Shown: positions 1 through 11,229 of the stretch, piece after piece
How positions within the stretch are numbered: the stretch's first letter is position 1
Layout: each line of letters begins with the position of its first letter
From: Pinus tabuliformis
Taxonomy: Eukaryota; Streptophyta; Pinopsida; Pinales; Pinaceae
Assembly (NCBI GenBank): GCA_031772625.1
Contig: CM062819.1
Coordinates: 1,232,768,955 to 1,232,832,954, forward strand
Reading direction: 5' to 3'
Length of the DNA stretch: 64,000 bases
Notes under the pieces: generated by a model
The model's input: only the letters and a program-made list of their open reading frames with translations
What the model was told of the DNA's origin: nothing
Database searches by the model: none
Translations under genes and position numbers: made by a program

Positions 1-350
1 AATATAAATAATTTTCTGTAAAATGTATTTTTTACTTGATTATTAATTTTAACTATCATAGAATAATCAAAAAGGAAATATTTATAAATATATAAAGAAT
101 TTTTATAATATAAATAGTTTATAAAGAATGTTTAGAGGTAATATTTATAAATATATAAAGAATATTTGTAAAGAAAATATAAATAATTTTCTGTAAAATG
201 TATTTTTTACTTGATTATTAATTTTAACTATCATAGAACAATCAAAATTAGTTGGAAAATAAAGTAGATTTTGTTATTTTATTTTAAAAATAAATTCAAT
301 TTAATTTAATTATATTTTTATCATGAAAACATCAATTGTAACATGATGCA
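1..350. repeat. AT-rich DNA with a ~64-bp segment repeated about 175 bp apart
   Basis: This AT-rich segment has no coding potential that I can see. A block of about 64 bp at positions 1-63 recurs almost unchanged at about 176-239. Between them are shorter repeats built on TTTATAAATATATAAAGAA. It looks like decayed repeat DNA and I cannot assign it to a family. Confidence 0.6.
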
Positions 351-1240
351 TTTTAATATAGGAATGTCTTTTCATTTTAGTGATGCATTTTAATATAGGA
401 ATGTCTTTTCATTTTAGTTGGAAGTGTTTTTCACTTGGTTGGGTTTTGATGGGACTTCTATTTCCATGAAATGAATCAATAAACCATGTTTGATATTTTA
501 ATAAAAAATAATAATTAATGTTTTTTTAATGAATATTTAAAATAATTAAAATATAATTTTTATTCTCTTAATTCCAATTATCATGGAAGAATAATTAAGC
601 TAGTTTTATTGGACATGAAATTAACTTCTCATACTAATAATTTTGAATTTTAATATAGGAATGTCTTTTCATTTTAGTGATGCATTTTAATATAGGAATG
701 TCTTTTCATTTTAGTTGGAAGTGTTTTTCACTTGGTTGGGTTTTGATGGGACTTCTATTTCCATGAAATGAATCAATAAACCATGTTTGATATTTTAATA
801 AAAAATAATAATTAATGTTTTTTTAATGAATATTTAAAATAATTAAAATATAATTTTTATTTGTTAATTCCAATTATCATGGAAGAATAATTAAGCTAGT
901 TTCATTGGACATGAAATTAACTTCTCATACTAATAATTTTGAATTTTAATATAGGAATGTCTTTTCATTTTAGTGATGCATTTTAATATAGGAATGTCTT
1001 TTCATTTTAGTTGGAAGTGTTTTTCACTTGGTTGGGTTTTGATGGGACTTCTATTTCCATGAAATGAATCAATAAACCATGTTTGATATTTTAATAAAAA
1101 ATAATAATTAATTTTTTTTTAATGAATATTTAAAATAATTAAAATATAATTTTTACTCTGTTAATTCCAATTATCATGGAAGAATAATTAAGCTAGTTTC
1201 ATTGGACATGAAATTAACTTCTCATACTAATAATTTTGAA
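351..1240. repeat. Three-copy tandem repeat, period ~297 bp
   Basis: Three consecutive copies begin at 351, 648 and 944, giving periods of 297 and 296 bp. Each copy starts with an internal doublet in which TTTTAATATAGGAATGTC occurs twice about 36 bp apart. It continues through a segment around GTTGGGTTTTGATGGGACTT and ends near GAATTTTA. The copies differ by only a few substitutions, so the expansion looks fairly recent. There is no open reading frame of note and no link to a known satellite that I recognise. Confidence 0.85.
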
Positions 1241-1894
1241 TTTTATTGGAAAATAAAGCTTACTTTATTTCCATTAAAAAAATTATAAAATTGTATTGAT
1301 GTTTATAAGAGATAATTTAAAAAAATTCATTGAAGTTTACTTTTTATATAAGTGATTTTTGTTTCTGGGTTGAATTTTGTGTTTGCTTTGATGGGAAAAA
1401 TGGTTTTCTTCTTTGTATTATACGAAAACATTTAAATCACAATATTTATAAATCACAATATTTATAACTTTCTTTGAACGAGTAAATTTTGTTTGCTCTC
1501 TAATTACCTTTTATATTCAACAATTTGTGTAGTTGGAGTTTTTTAAACTTTATTAGGATGTCACAAATGGAGTATTTTTTAACTTATCTCAAAAAAAGTT
1601 TGGACATACCTCCCATATCTAAAGTACATCGAAGTAAAAATCAACTTTTAATGGGAGGGACAACTAGAATAGCCCTATTGAATAAGAAGAGGGGCTCCCA
1701 AGATCTAAAGTGAGTTAGAAGGAAGGAAGCTCAAATTGATGGCTCTAAGAATGATTGAGATAAGCCAATCAATTCTAAGGAACTATAACTATGGTTGACT
1801 CACGGAAAGATATGTATGAATCTCAATGGTGTGAAAATGAGCTAAAGCAAAGCATGTGAGATCCTACAAAGTCTAAGAGTAATAAAAAATCTTT
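1241..1894. other. Unassigned AT-rich stretch left of the first copia LTR
   Basis: I see no gene, RNA or transposon terminus here. A 62-codon open frame at 1525-1713 has no recognisable motif and is probably chance. Clear similarity to the copia LTR starts only at about 1895. Comparison with the related full-length LTR at 41070 shows that the first ~130 bp of this LTR are missing or too diverged to recognise. The left edge of the element therefore cannot be placed exactly. Confidence 0.5.
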
Positions 1895-3617
1895 CAACTG
1901 GTCCAAGGCGCGTATACACGTAGGTTAACAGAACAAAAGTAGTGTATAACGTATACACGCACTTTCACAGGAGGAAAAGCGTGTACATGTTGGAAAACCA
2001 AGTTTTTGGTCCAAGGTATTTGATCCAAGGTATTTTGGTCCAAGGTGTTTGGTCCGTGGTATTTGGTCCAAGGTATTGACCCTAGGTATTTGGTCCAAGG
2101 TATTGGTCCTAAGTGGTTTTGGTCCAAGGTATTGAGGAAGGCCTAAGAGTATATAAGGAGGAGAAGATCATTAAGCCAAGTGTGCAAGCAATAAGATTCT
2201 AACAAATACTTCTATCTGAAGTATATTTTATGTTGCAGGGTTATGTTTGGGACTGGATTGAATATTCATGTGCACCTTGAGTTCAATATTGGATCAGGAA
2301 TCATGAGACTTGAAATGACTTATTCTTGAATGATCTAATGTTGGTTGAGACTAGATCTGATGTTTTGCACATATTTTATTTGTTATCTATCATGATCTGG
2401 TTTTTTCTGAAGTCTGAAATTGCAGCAAAGTTCTGAGTCAATATTTTCATATCTGTACGCAGGTTTGTCTCGGCCAAAGAGCGTGTACACGCAGGTTCAG
2501 TTCTCTCAAGTTGCGTATACAAAAGAAAAGCTTCTTTTCAGATCTGACTAATCTATATGATCAAATTTTGTTGTTTTATTGTTGTCTCTCAATGAAGTCT
2601 TCTTAGATTTGAATGTAAAACTGAATGCATGAGGAGGCTGGGATTTGATTGATTGATTGTATAAGTGAGAAGAATTGATCTCTATCTCTACTTGTGTAGA
2701 GCTCTGTAAGTTGACAGTAGATATTCAGTATATTGATGGTTAGTACAGACTTGATTCAAAAATTTATGTTTGCAGTAGTTTTGAAGGTATACGCAGGTTT
2801 AAGTCACGGAAGTAGCGTATACACACAAGTTAGGTTCGGCCAAGTAGCGTATACACTCTAATGCATGATTTTTGAGGTTATAGTTGGTTCTGAATGATGA
2901 TGCAGGGTTCTGGGTTTAGCACAGTGTTCTGGTGTCAGTGATCTGATTATTCAGATTAACTGAATATTGGTTGATGCAGTTTAAAATCTTTGATGGGTCC
3001 AGTGTGAAAATTTGATGAAATGTGGCCTTCAGATTGTGGTGTTGTGATCTATGAGTATCCAGTCTAAAAATTCATGAAACGTGGTCCCTGGTAGAAGAGT
3101 GGAATTTTATGTAGGCTAGCACCTACGTACTAGTAAACATATTGGCTATTACAAGAGCTAGGGGGTTGTAGCTCCCTTCCAGTAGAAGTTGGAGAACGAG
3201 AGAAGGTTGTAACCTTCTATAGGTAGAAACCTGCGTAATGGTATGAGTCTGCACCAGTACAAGATTGTAAATAGATTTTCTTATTATTAAAAAAAGATAG
3301 AGACGACAATAGCAGGTGGTTTTTACCCACATTAGGTTTCCACCTTAAATATTGGTGTTCATGTGTGTTGCTTATGTGTGATGCTTTATTCTGCTTTTAC
3401 TACATTGTCTAATAAATCTTTGATATACTGGTTTAAGCTCAACACATGATAAATTTTCTAAATCACAAGTTCTCTGCATATACGTTGGTTTCTTTAAGCA
3501 CAGTCATGTGTACACGCTAATTCACTTCACTAAAGTAGTGTATATAAATCTGTTTGGAGAATAAAATTATTGATCTGATAATACTGATTCACCCCCCTCT
3601 TAGTATTATTTCCAACA
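1895..3617 (+). mobile_element. 5' LTR of a Ty1/copia retrotransposon (truncated at its 5' edge)
   Basis: This stretch matches the solo LTR at 41070-45108 over almost its whole length (excluding the 5S-like insertion there). It ends in TTTCCAACA, and a tRNA primer site follows immediately, so it is the left LTR of the copia element whose genes start at 3678. The intact family LTR is about 1.87 kb, starts TGTTGG and ends CCAACA. Two short motifs are repeated inside: about eight or nine degenerate copies of TTGGTCCAAGGTAT at 2005-2135, and scattered palindrome-like GCGTATACACGC variants across the LTR. Substitutions and small indels relative to the solo LTR indicate an old insertion. Confidence 0.85.
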
Positions 3618-3619
3618 AT

Positions 3620-3631
3620 TGGTATCAGAGA
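3620..3631 (+). other. Primer binding site (initiator-Met tRNA type)
   Basis: TGGTATCAGAGA lies two bases after the LTR end CA. It matches the usual plant primer site TGGTATCAGAGC, complementary to the 3' end of initiator methionine tRNA, except for the last base. It fixes the LTR's right edge and shows that the element reads on the plus strand. Confidence 0.85.
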
Positions 3632-3677
3632 AGGTCCTTTAGAAGAAGCTTGATCGCTTGAAGGGAGATCCATCAAC

Positions 3678-5486
3678 ATGAATAATCAAGAAAGTTTGGG
3701 ATCCATCAGACTGCCAATCTTCGATGGGAGCAACTTTGTTTATTGGAAAATAAGAACCACAACCTATCTATAATCGCTTGGAATGGATGTCTGGGAAATT
3801 GTGGAAGGAGGATATACATTTCCAACAGCAATTCCTACAGATGCGGCAGGTAAAAAGCAATATGAAACCAATGCCAAAGCTGTCAATACTTTATTGGGAA
3901 GTCTGTCACAATCAGAGTTTGTCAAAGTCATGCAACTCAAATCAGCCAAAGAAATATGGGACAAAATCATTTTGAGCTATGAAGGAGACTCTCAGGTAAA
4001 ATGTGCTAAGCTTCAAACTCTCAGAATTCAGTATGAAACTCTTAAGATGCATAGTGATGAAAGTATAGCTAGTTACTTCTTACGTATAGATGAGGTTGTT
4101 AATTGTATGAAGAATCTGGGTGAAGAAATAAAGGAAGTTACCTTAGTTGAGAAAGTTTTGAGATCCTTGTCTGCTCAATTTGAATCAAAAGTATCTGCAA
4201 TAGAAGAAAAACAGGATCTGCAGAAGATCACTATGACACAACTTCATGGAATCTTAAATGCCTTCAAGATGAGAAAAGGAGGACCATCAGATATGAGAGA
4301 AGCCGCATTTAAAGCTTCAGCAACAGGAAAGAAAGAACACAATGAATCAAGACATATTTCAGAAGAAGAAGATGAGGTAAACTTTGTCAAGAAGCTTCAA
4401 CAGGGTTCTGGAAGGTTTAGAGGTAAGCTACCCTTCAAATGCTTTGCTTGTGGTAGAGTCAGCCATTATGCTGCCAGATGTCCTCATAAAGATAAATATG
4501 AAAAAGGAAATGAATATGCAAAAGGGAATAGAAAACAAGTTGTGAATAAAAGGAGTTACTATACTCATGAAGATAGCGATGGTTTATCTAATAGTGATGA
4601 AGATGAAACTAGACAAGATTATAGACTTCTCGTGGCTTATGATGATGATAATTTTTGGGATGCTTTAGAAGAGGAAGACCTTCATGAAGAAATATCTAAA
4701 CTCAAAATCTGTTTAGAAGAAAAGAATATGATTATATATACCTTGACATACCAACTTGCTGAAAAGGAAAAACACAATGAAAAACTAGAATATGAAATTG
4801 TGGGTCTAAGAAAGGATCTTGAGAAAACGAAATCTCTCAATCTTAGATTTGCTAAAGGATCAGAAACTTTAAATGAAATTATCAAAGTTCAACGTTCTCC
4901 TCTGATAAAGACATGTCTTGGATATACTGAAGAAGCATCTCAATCACAAAAGTTGTCAACCTCCACCAAAAGCTATCTTGATGCAACAAAGACCAGTGAA
5001 CAGTATGACAATCGTCAGAAAAGGCATAAAGCTAATCACCAGGTAAATCATACTCAATTTACTCCAAGGATGAATAGAAGCCACAACCAACCTCAAGCAA
5101 ATCATACTAAATTCTCTCCAAAGATGAATATCAATAGAAACTACAATCACCAGGTTAACAAATTCGATAATCATAGGAACTTCTTTAATGGGCAATGTTT
5201 TTCATGTCATAATTTTGGGCACAAAGCTGCTCAATGCGTTGCTTACAAAACCATCATGACTAGAGAAGCACGAAATCAAAGGGATGTAATAGGGATCAAG
5301 AGAAGTTCCTATAATAACTTTTTTCCTCTTTAAAATAAAATAAAATGCTCAATCTGTAACAACTTTGGTCATGAAGAATCTAACTGCAGGAGAAAAACTC
5401 GGAAAAATTCTCAAAAGGAGCAAACACCATTAAATCCCAAGATATGGAGAAGGAAAGAATCTCAAACAGAAAGATGTGGTATAGCC
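3678..5486 (+). pseudogene. gag: Copia gag (nucleocapsid), broken by in-frame stops
   Basis: This is the gag portion of the first copia element, which would form the capsid and bind RNA. The likely start is ATG at 3678. The frame is stopped by TAA after about 31 codons, reopens at 3783 and runs to TAA at 5331-5333, then continues in the same frame into the protease. The body has a copia capsid region followed by CCHC zinc knuckles: CFACGRVSHYAARC (about 4440-4480), CFSCHNFGHKAAQC (about 5195-5236), and a third, CSICNNFGHEESNC, just past the second stop (about 5347-5388). Multiple knuckles and a long gag resemble the SIRE/Maximus group of copia elements; that lineage is an inference. Both stops are single-base type lesions. 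Confidence 0.85.
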
Positions 5487-7460
5487 TTGTATGCAGAAGG
5501 ACAAGAAAATCAGTGGTACATCGACAGTGGATGCTCCAAACACATGACAGGTGACAAAGAAAAACTTCACTCATATAATGCCTTAGAAAAGGAAAAGAAT
5601 GTCTCATTTGGAAATGACACTCCTGCTGTCATAAAAGGTAAAGGTTTTGTTTTCTTGAAAGAAAAGGTTAAAGCTGGAAATGTTATGTATGTAGACAGTT
5701 TAAAGCATAACCTGTTGAGTGTCAGTCAAATGTGTGATCAAGGAAATGAAGTGGTGTTTCGATCAAACGGATGTGTTGTTCGTGAGCTTGATATAGGAGA
5801 GACTGTGATCAAAGGTACAAGAACTCCAAACAACTTATACATACTCAAGGGAGGACAACAACAGTGCTATCTAAGCAAAAATGATGAAAACTGGTTGTGG
5901 CATAGAAGATTGAGACATCTAAGTTTTTCTCAAATAAGAAAAGTATGTAGACTCAAAGTTGTTTGTGATCTTCCAGATATCAGCATCCCAGAAAATACAA
6001 TATGCAAACCATGTCAAATCGGTAAGAAAACTAGAGTTCACTTCACGGAAAAAGAAGGGTCAGCTAATAAGCCTCTTGAACTTGTCCATACTGATTTATG
6101 TGGACCATCAAGGAAAAAATTCACCTCATGGAGAAGAATACTTTATTTTGTTCATTGATGATTTTTCCAGAATGTGTTGGATAGGTCTTCTAAAGCATAA
6201 TGATGAAGCATTTGAAAAGTTCCAAGCCTTCAAAGCCTTGGTTGAAAGTGAATCTGATCGAAAAATAAAATGCCTCAGATCTAATCGAGAAGGGGAAATT
6301 ACATCGGATGAATTCTTTGACTTTTGTGAACAACATGGAATAAAAAGGCAATTCTCCACCACAAGGACTCCTCAGCAAAATGGTGTGGTAGAAAGAATGA
6401 ACAAAACAGTTCAACAAATGGCTTGAGCTATGTTAGATGAATCTAGAACTCCTGCAACCTTTTGGGGTGAAGCTGCATTCAATGTCGTGACTATTCTCAA
6501 CAAAGCAAATGTTCAGGTAAATAGCACTCAAACTCCACATGAATTTTGGTATGGTAAGACTCCTACTGTAAAATACTTTAAACTTTTTGGAAGAAAATGT
6601 TTTATCAAAAGGACTGATGAAAAACTCGGTAAGTTTGAACCTAGAGAAGATGAAGGTATTCTTCTTGGTTATTCTTCCAAAAATAAAGGATATAAATGTT
6701 ATAATAAAAGACTTGGAAAAATTGTTGAAAGCATTGATGTTGTAGTTGATGAAGCATGCAAAAATCTAAAATAGATAAAAACAGAAAATTATGACAATGA
6801 AGAAGATGGGGACTATTTTCTCACATCAAATCAAAATGATATTGAAGAAGAAACCAATGTAGCATCAGAAGAAGATATAATGGTAGAAGAAAAGACTCCG
6901 TCCAAGTATGTTCAGAAAAATCATCTAGAAACTCAAATTTTAGGGGAAAAAGAGGCAGGTGTACAGACACGAAGAACTATTACAGGGACCTCAAGCTATC
7001 TAGCATTACTATCCTCCACCGAACCTCAAAATGTAAATGAAGCATGCAAAGATGAATGTTGGGTCGAGGCCATGGATGAAGAACTTGAGAAAATTGAAAA
7101 GAATGATACTTGGGAATTAGTTCCTAGACCTCATGATAAAAATATTATAGATACTAAATGGATATTCAAAAATAAGTTGAATGAAAATGGAGAAGTCATT
7201 AGAAACAAGGCTAGACTTGTCTGTAAAGGGTATGCTCAACAAGAAGTTATAGATTTTGAAGAAACTTTTGCACCTGTTGCCAGACTTGAAGCCATAAGGA
7301 TGTTTCTTTCTCTTTCTAGCTTTCAGAAATTCAAAGTATACCAAATGGATGTAAAATCAGCTTTCCTTAATGGAGATTTAGAAGAAGAAGTTTATATTGA
7401 ACAACCAAAAGGATTCATTCTTGGAAATGATGCAAAACTTGTATGCAGACTCAAAAAGGC
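5487..7460 (+). pseudogene. pol: Copia pol, part 1: protease, integrase, N-terminal reverse transcriptase
   Basis: Domains occur in copia order. The protease motif is YIDSGCSKHM (about 5517). The pre-integrase zinc region contains WHRRLRHLS and CKPCQIGK (about 5897-6020). The integrase core has HTDLCGPS and FIDDFSRM, then the QQNGVVERMN motif (about 6376). Reverse transcriptase begins around 7080 and includes [12 protein letters not shown] and [16 protein letters not shown]. Lesions are a frameshift near 6115, a TGA at 6424-6426, a TAG at about 6772, and loss of the usual integrase aspartate (LRSNREGE where RSDRGGE is normal). The frame stops at 7460, where the minus-strand element enters; it resumes at 39403. 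Confidence 0.9.
7456..7460. repeat. Target-site duplication AAGGC (left copy)
   Basis: AAGGC here and AAGGC at 39403-39407 flank the 31.9-kb minus-strand LTR element. Removing the element and one copy restores the copia reading frame, which confirms the boundary. Confidence 0.92.
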
Positions 7461-8273
7461 AGTAACAACCCCGAAATTAAAACATGCAACTAATTAGATT
7501 AATTATGTGATATATAATCAACACACACTTTATCAACCATTTAACATCGAATTTCAGAAATATGAGTAGAGACAACTTACCTGTGGCAATGATATTCCTT
7601 ATTTGTGATTTCGAATTTGAACGCTATTTGAATCCTGCTAACCGCAACAAAGTTTTGGGGACGACTCTCCACCCAACCGTAGGCTCAGTTTCACAAAATC
7701 TTGCTACAACTGGCCACCGTTGATCCCTCAATCAACGTACTACTACAAGGGAATCCTTTGCCTCACAATATTTTTCTGCCAAGAGAATGGATAATGGAAT
7801 CATGGAATGATCTCTCATCTTCCTCACTATCTATTAAATAGAGCAAACATTGAAAGGGGAACCACATGCACACCCTCCATGTGTCAATATGCAACTTTTA
7901 TTTCTTTATTTTATGTTTAACTTAATTTAGTAATTATTTTAATATAATTATTTTTTATTTTATTCCTCTTTACTTTTTGATAACTTTACTTATTTTTACT
8001 ATTTTTATAGTTCTCTTCATTTAACTCTTTCATATTTTATTGTACTTTTCGTTAACTTTACTTATTTTTTCTATTTTTATAGTTTATTTATATTTATATT
8101 TATTTAGAACTCTAATATTGTTATTTACTATTTTATTTATATATTATTATTATATTTTATTTATTATTTATTTACTATTATTATCTTTTATTTATTGTTT
8201 ATCATTTATTTCCTTATATTTTAATATTATATTATTTTTATTTTTATTTTCATTATTATTAGGGGACATTACA
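7461..8273 (-). repeat. 3' LTR (in element orientation) of the minus-strand element
   Basis: It matches 38592-39402 over its whole length, with scattered substitutions and small indels. Read on the minus strand it begins TGTAATGTCCCCT and ends GGGGTTGTTACT. The last base is mutated from A, as the intact copy ends TTACA. The interior is very AT-rich at about 7900-8260. Confidence 0.9.
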
Positions 8274-8292
8274 TACTCCCCCTCTTTAAGGA
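8274..8292 (-). other. Polypurine tract of the minus-strand element
   Basis: Read on the minus strand, a purine run AAAGAGGGGGAGTA abuts the TGTAATG start of the LTR at 8273. This is the expected plus-strand priming site and confirms the minus orientation. Confidence 0.75.
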
Positions 8293-8763
8293 ACTACGGC
8301 CCAAAGTTAAGTTGAATTATTTAACATTTTATTTAGTTAGTTTTTATTACTTCATGTTTGTCCTACACCCTCTGCTGAACTAGTATAACCAGCAGGCATC
8401 GAAAGTTTTCACAACAACCAGGAAATCTCAAGGAATCTTTGTCCTTTTTCCCACTTTCAGAACCAGGAATAAGCCTCCCCATTCTATATCCTAGTCCAAG
8501 GCTAGCCCCAAGGCTTGCACCCGACTCAGACCTCATCTGCCCTAAGGTAGGCATCTAGTACAATACTCAATGACTCCGGGCAATTCGCAAGGTTGGCCCA
8601 CTCCCTCCACAACTACTAAGGCGTAGAACCCCAGGCATCGAATTCCTTACACCCCCACTAGACTTCGGCATCCCAATCCAATAACATGAACCTAGCTTAC
8701 AACATCAGGCACTTGGCCTCCTCGAGATGGTCTCATAGCCCCTCAAGTGCTATCCATCAAGAG
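8293..8763 (-). other. Unassigned interior of the minus-strand element
   Basis: A ~470-bp stretch between the polypurine tract and the Athila-like insertion. A 63-codon minus-strand frame at 8363-8554 has no motif that I recognise. The base composition is more balanced than the neighbouring LTR. In the intact element this would join directly to 24607. Confidence 0.5.
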
Positions 8764-8768
8764 CTATA
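8764..8768. repeat. Target-site duplication CTATA (left copy)
   Basis: CTATA precedes the left LTR of the Athila-like element and is repeated at 24602-24606 directly after its right LTR. Confidence 0.92.
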
Positions 8769-10865
8769 TGATGAACCCCATAAATGGATAATTATATGGG
8801 CTCATTTTGCCTCCTCACATAGTTAAATCAACCATTCTCTTAACTTATTGTATGTTTTTTTATTATATTTATGCTTATGGAGTGAGTTGAGTTGATTATG
8901 ATGCCATGAGATCTAATATATGTTTAATGCAGATTTTTGTTGAATTTTAAAGACAAAGTCAAAGATTCAATGGAAAATTGGTCGCAATAATTCGAAGTGG
9001 ACAAAGGAGAGGATTTATAGGAGGGAATCCCCCTCATTTATTACTCTCCACTTTGAATTCCACTTCATATAGCTCGGAGTACAAACAACCAAATTAATGC
9101 ACTAGGAGGTAGCCGAGAAAGTGGAGGACAACTTATGTTTATCTCGAGTTTTGGGAGCCAAGCCTCCCTGATTTTAAGGAAGTTGTTGGGAGCTTTAGTT
9201 GTATAAGTAGAGAGGCCTAGGCCCTCACTAGGGTCGAATTTTAGTCATATTTTTATTGTACTTTTGCTATTGTAAAACTCTGCTCAACTTCGAGCTTACT
9301 TTTGGTGACAGTTTTATGTAATTCTATTATTGTTTTGAAAATAAAGATGAAATCCGCTTTGAGCTAGCACTGAGTTACCTCAGAGGGCTGAAGCTCTTGG
9401 GTTAGGGCCCAATCCAAGAAGCCAAGCTCCTCTTGTTTGTATTTATATGCTTTGTCTCAGTTTATGGATTAATTGTTGTTAAATAAATTTCTTTCTTGGT
9501 TAAGAGTAGGTTGCTTTTGATGATTTAGAAGGTTGTTTCCATTTGTGTTTTCTATAGCAATTTAAGCAGTGATAGAAAGAAGATTAAAAAAGCTAGCAAC
9601 AGTGCCTTGGCCTCTCTTTTCCTCCCTTTGGGACCATGAACTGAGGCAGAGACCCTCTTGCTGCCCCAAAAACACAGATTTTCCTTCTCCATAGGATTTC
9701 TAGTGTTTGCAGTTTGTTAGAAGGTTAATGCTTTGCTTTAGATCTCCTCCACCATGCTCACTTTTGTCTTTGCAATAAGTTTTCTTCCATGCTTTCTTTC
9801 CTTGTAGCATTTTTCAGCATTTACTTCCATAGATCATAATTTAGACTAGCTTGATGCAAAATTCTGTTTTTTAGATGCACTCATTTCCTTGCTTGCTTGA
9901 TCTCATTGGTTGACTGTCAGTTCTTTGGCAGCAAATCTCTCTTCATAGCAGGTCAGCCTATCAGCCATCACATTCTCTCTTTGATCCCTACCCTATAGGT
10001 CGCCCAAAGTTCACCTCAAATCTACGTCAGTTTTCTGCATTTTTCCATAGGACTTCTTCCTCTCTCCCAATCATCTTTCTCTCTCCTAGTGCTTCTTGGT
10101 GGACCCTAGGTGCCCTAACACATCATCCCAACCATCATCTACCTTTTCCACCCACTCTCACACCCTCAAAACCTTCAAAACTACTCTCGGCCTCCTCCTG
10201 TAGACCTCCTGTAGACCTCTTGTAGATCCCCTGTGTCCTCCTGTAGATTTTCCTGTAGGCCTTCTTTTGAAGGCCAAGTGTGGGAAAAGCCTCTAGAAGG
10301 CCACCCGAGACCTCCTAGGACCCATCCACACCATCCTACACCTCCTCAAACCCCAAGGTCGCCCTTTAACACCACCTATTCGCTTCAACCTTCACACATA
10401 ATAAAATACATGCATGTCAAATTCACATAAAAATCCAAAAAAAATGTTTTTTGCTTATTTACTTTTAGAAATAGCTTAAGTAGATGTTGTCTACTTCCTT
10501 GAGTAGGTAATGGCATTCATTTCATGGTTTTCATAGTTCTTTCTGCAAAAATAGGATTAGTTGGTTAAGTAGGGTTTGCTAGGTTTACTTTACATTTCAG
10601 TGTTTCTTCTTTTTGCAAATAGAGTAGCCTCTGTAGAGTAATCCCTTCTTTCATCACATATAAAGCTTCTTTTGGAATCCATAGAAGTTGGCTCGAGCTC
10701 CTAATGATCTTGTGCGAGCTGACTAAGTGACAACGTGCAGTAAGAACTAGTACTTGTGCATACATCACTGTCGCTTCCAAGTTTGTTACAAACTACCGGG
10801 TTGATAAGAGTAAAGTAGACAGCCCAGGAGTTGCAGCATTATTGTTGCAATACTGGTGCTCACCA
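8769..10865 (+). repeat. 5' LTR of the Athila-like element
   Basis: It matches 22520-24601 end to end with modest divergence. A short array of CCTCCTGTAGA-like units sits at about 10196-10256. The right edge is set by CACCA at 10861-10865 followed by the primer site. Three small open frames in it also occur in the other LTR and carry no motif, so I do not treat them as genes. Confidence 0.92.
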
Positions 10866-10893
10866 CTTTTAGCGCCATTGCCGGGGAAGCGTC
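10866..10893 (+). other. Primer binding site, Athila/Tat type
   Basis: CTTTTAGCGCCATTGCCGGG follows the LTR directly. It differs at its first bases from the standard TGGCGCCGTTGCCGGGG, and its core GCGCCATTGCCGGGGAA is intact. Confidence 0.8.
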
Positions 10894-11229
10894 AGAGTAT
10901 TCTATGATTACTTCTTTCTTCCATTTCCTATTGCAAGATTTTGCTAAATAGTTTATTTCAACAAAAGTAGAATAGTCATTTCTTTCAGTTTCTGCATTTC
11001 CTTGCTTTCCTTTTCAATTTTGCAAATTTCATTTCAACAAGGCTAGACTAGTCATTTCTTTTCTTTAAAGTTCTTCATTTCCTTGCTTTCCTTTTCAATT
11101 CTGCAAATTTCCATTTCAACAAGTTCATTTCAGTTAGTTGCAATTTGTTTTGTTCAATCAATTTCAGTTGTGCAAGTACTATCAGTGTGAGAAAAAATAA
11201 ACAAAAACCAACCAAAAAGATTTCCTTTC

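Noticed and set aside
1525-1713. Small 62-codon gene
   Set aside because: No motif, no neighbours, and no splice or promoter context; chance frame in AT-rich DNA.
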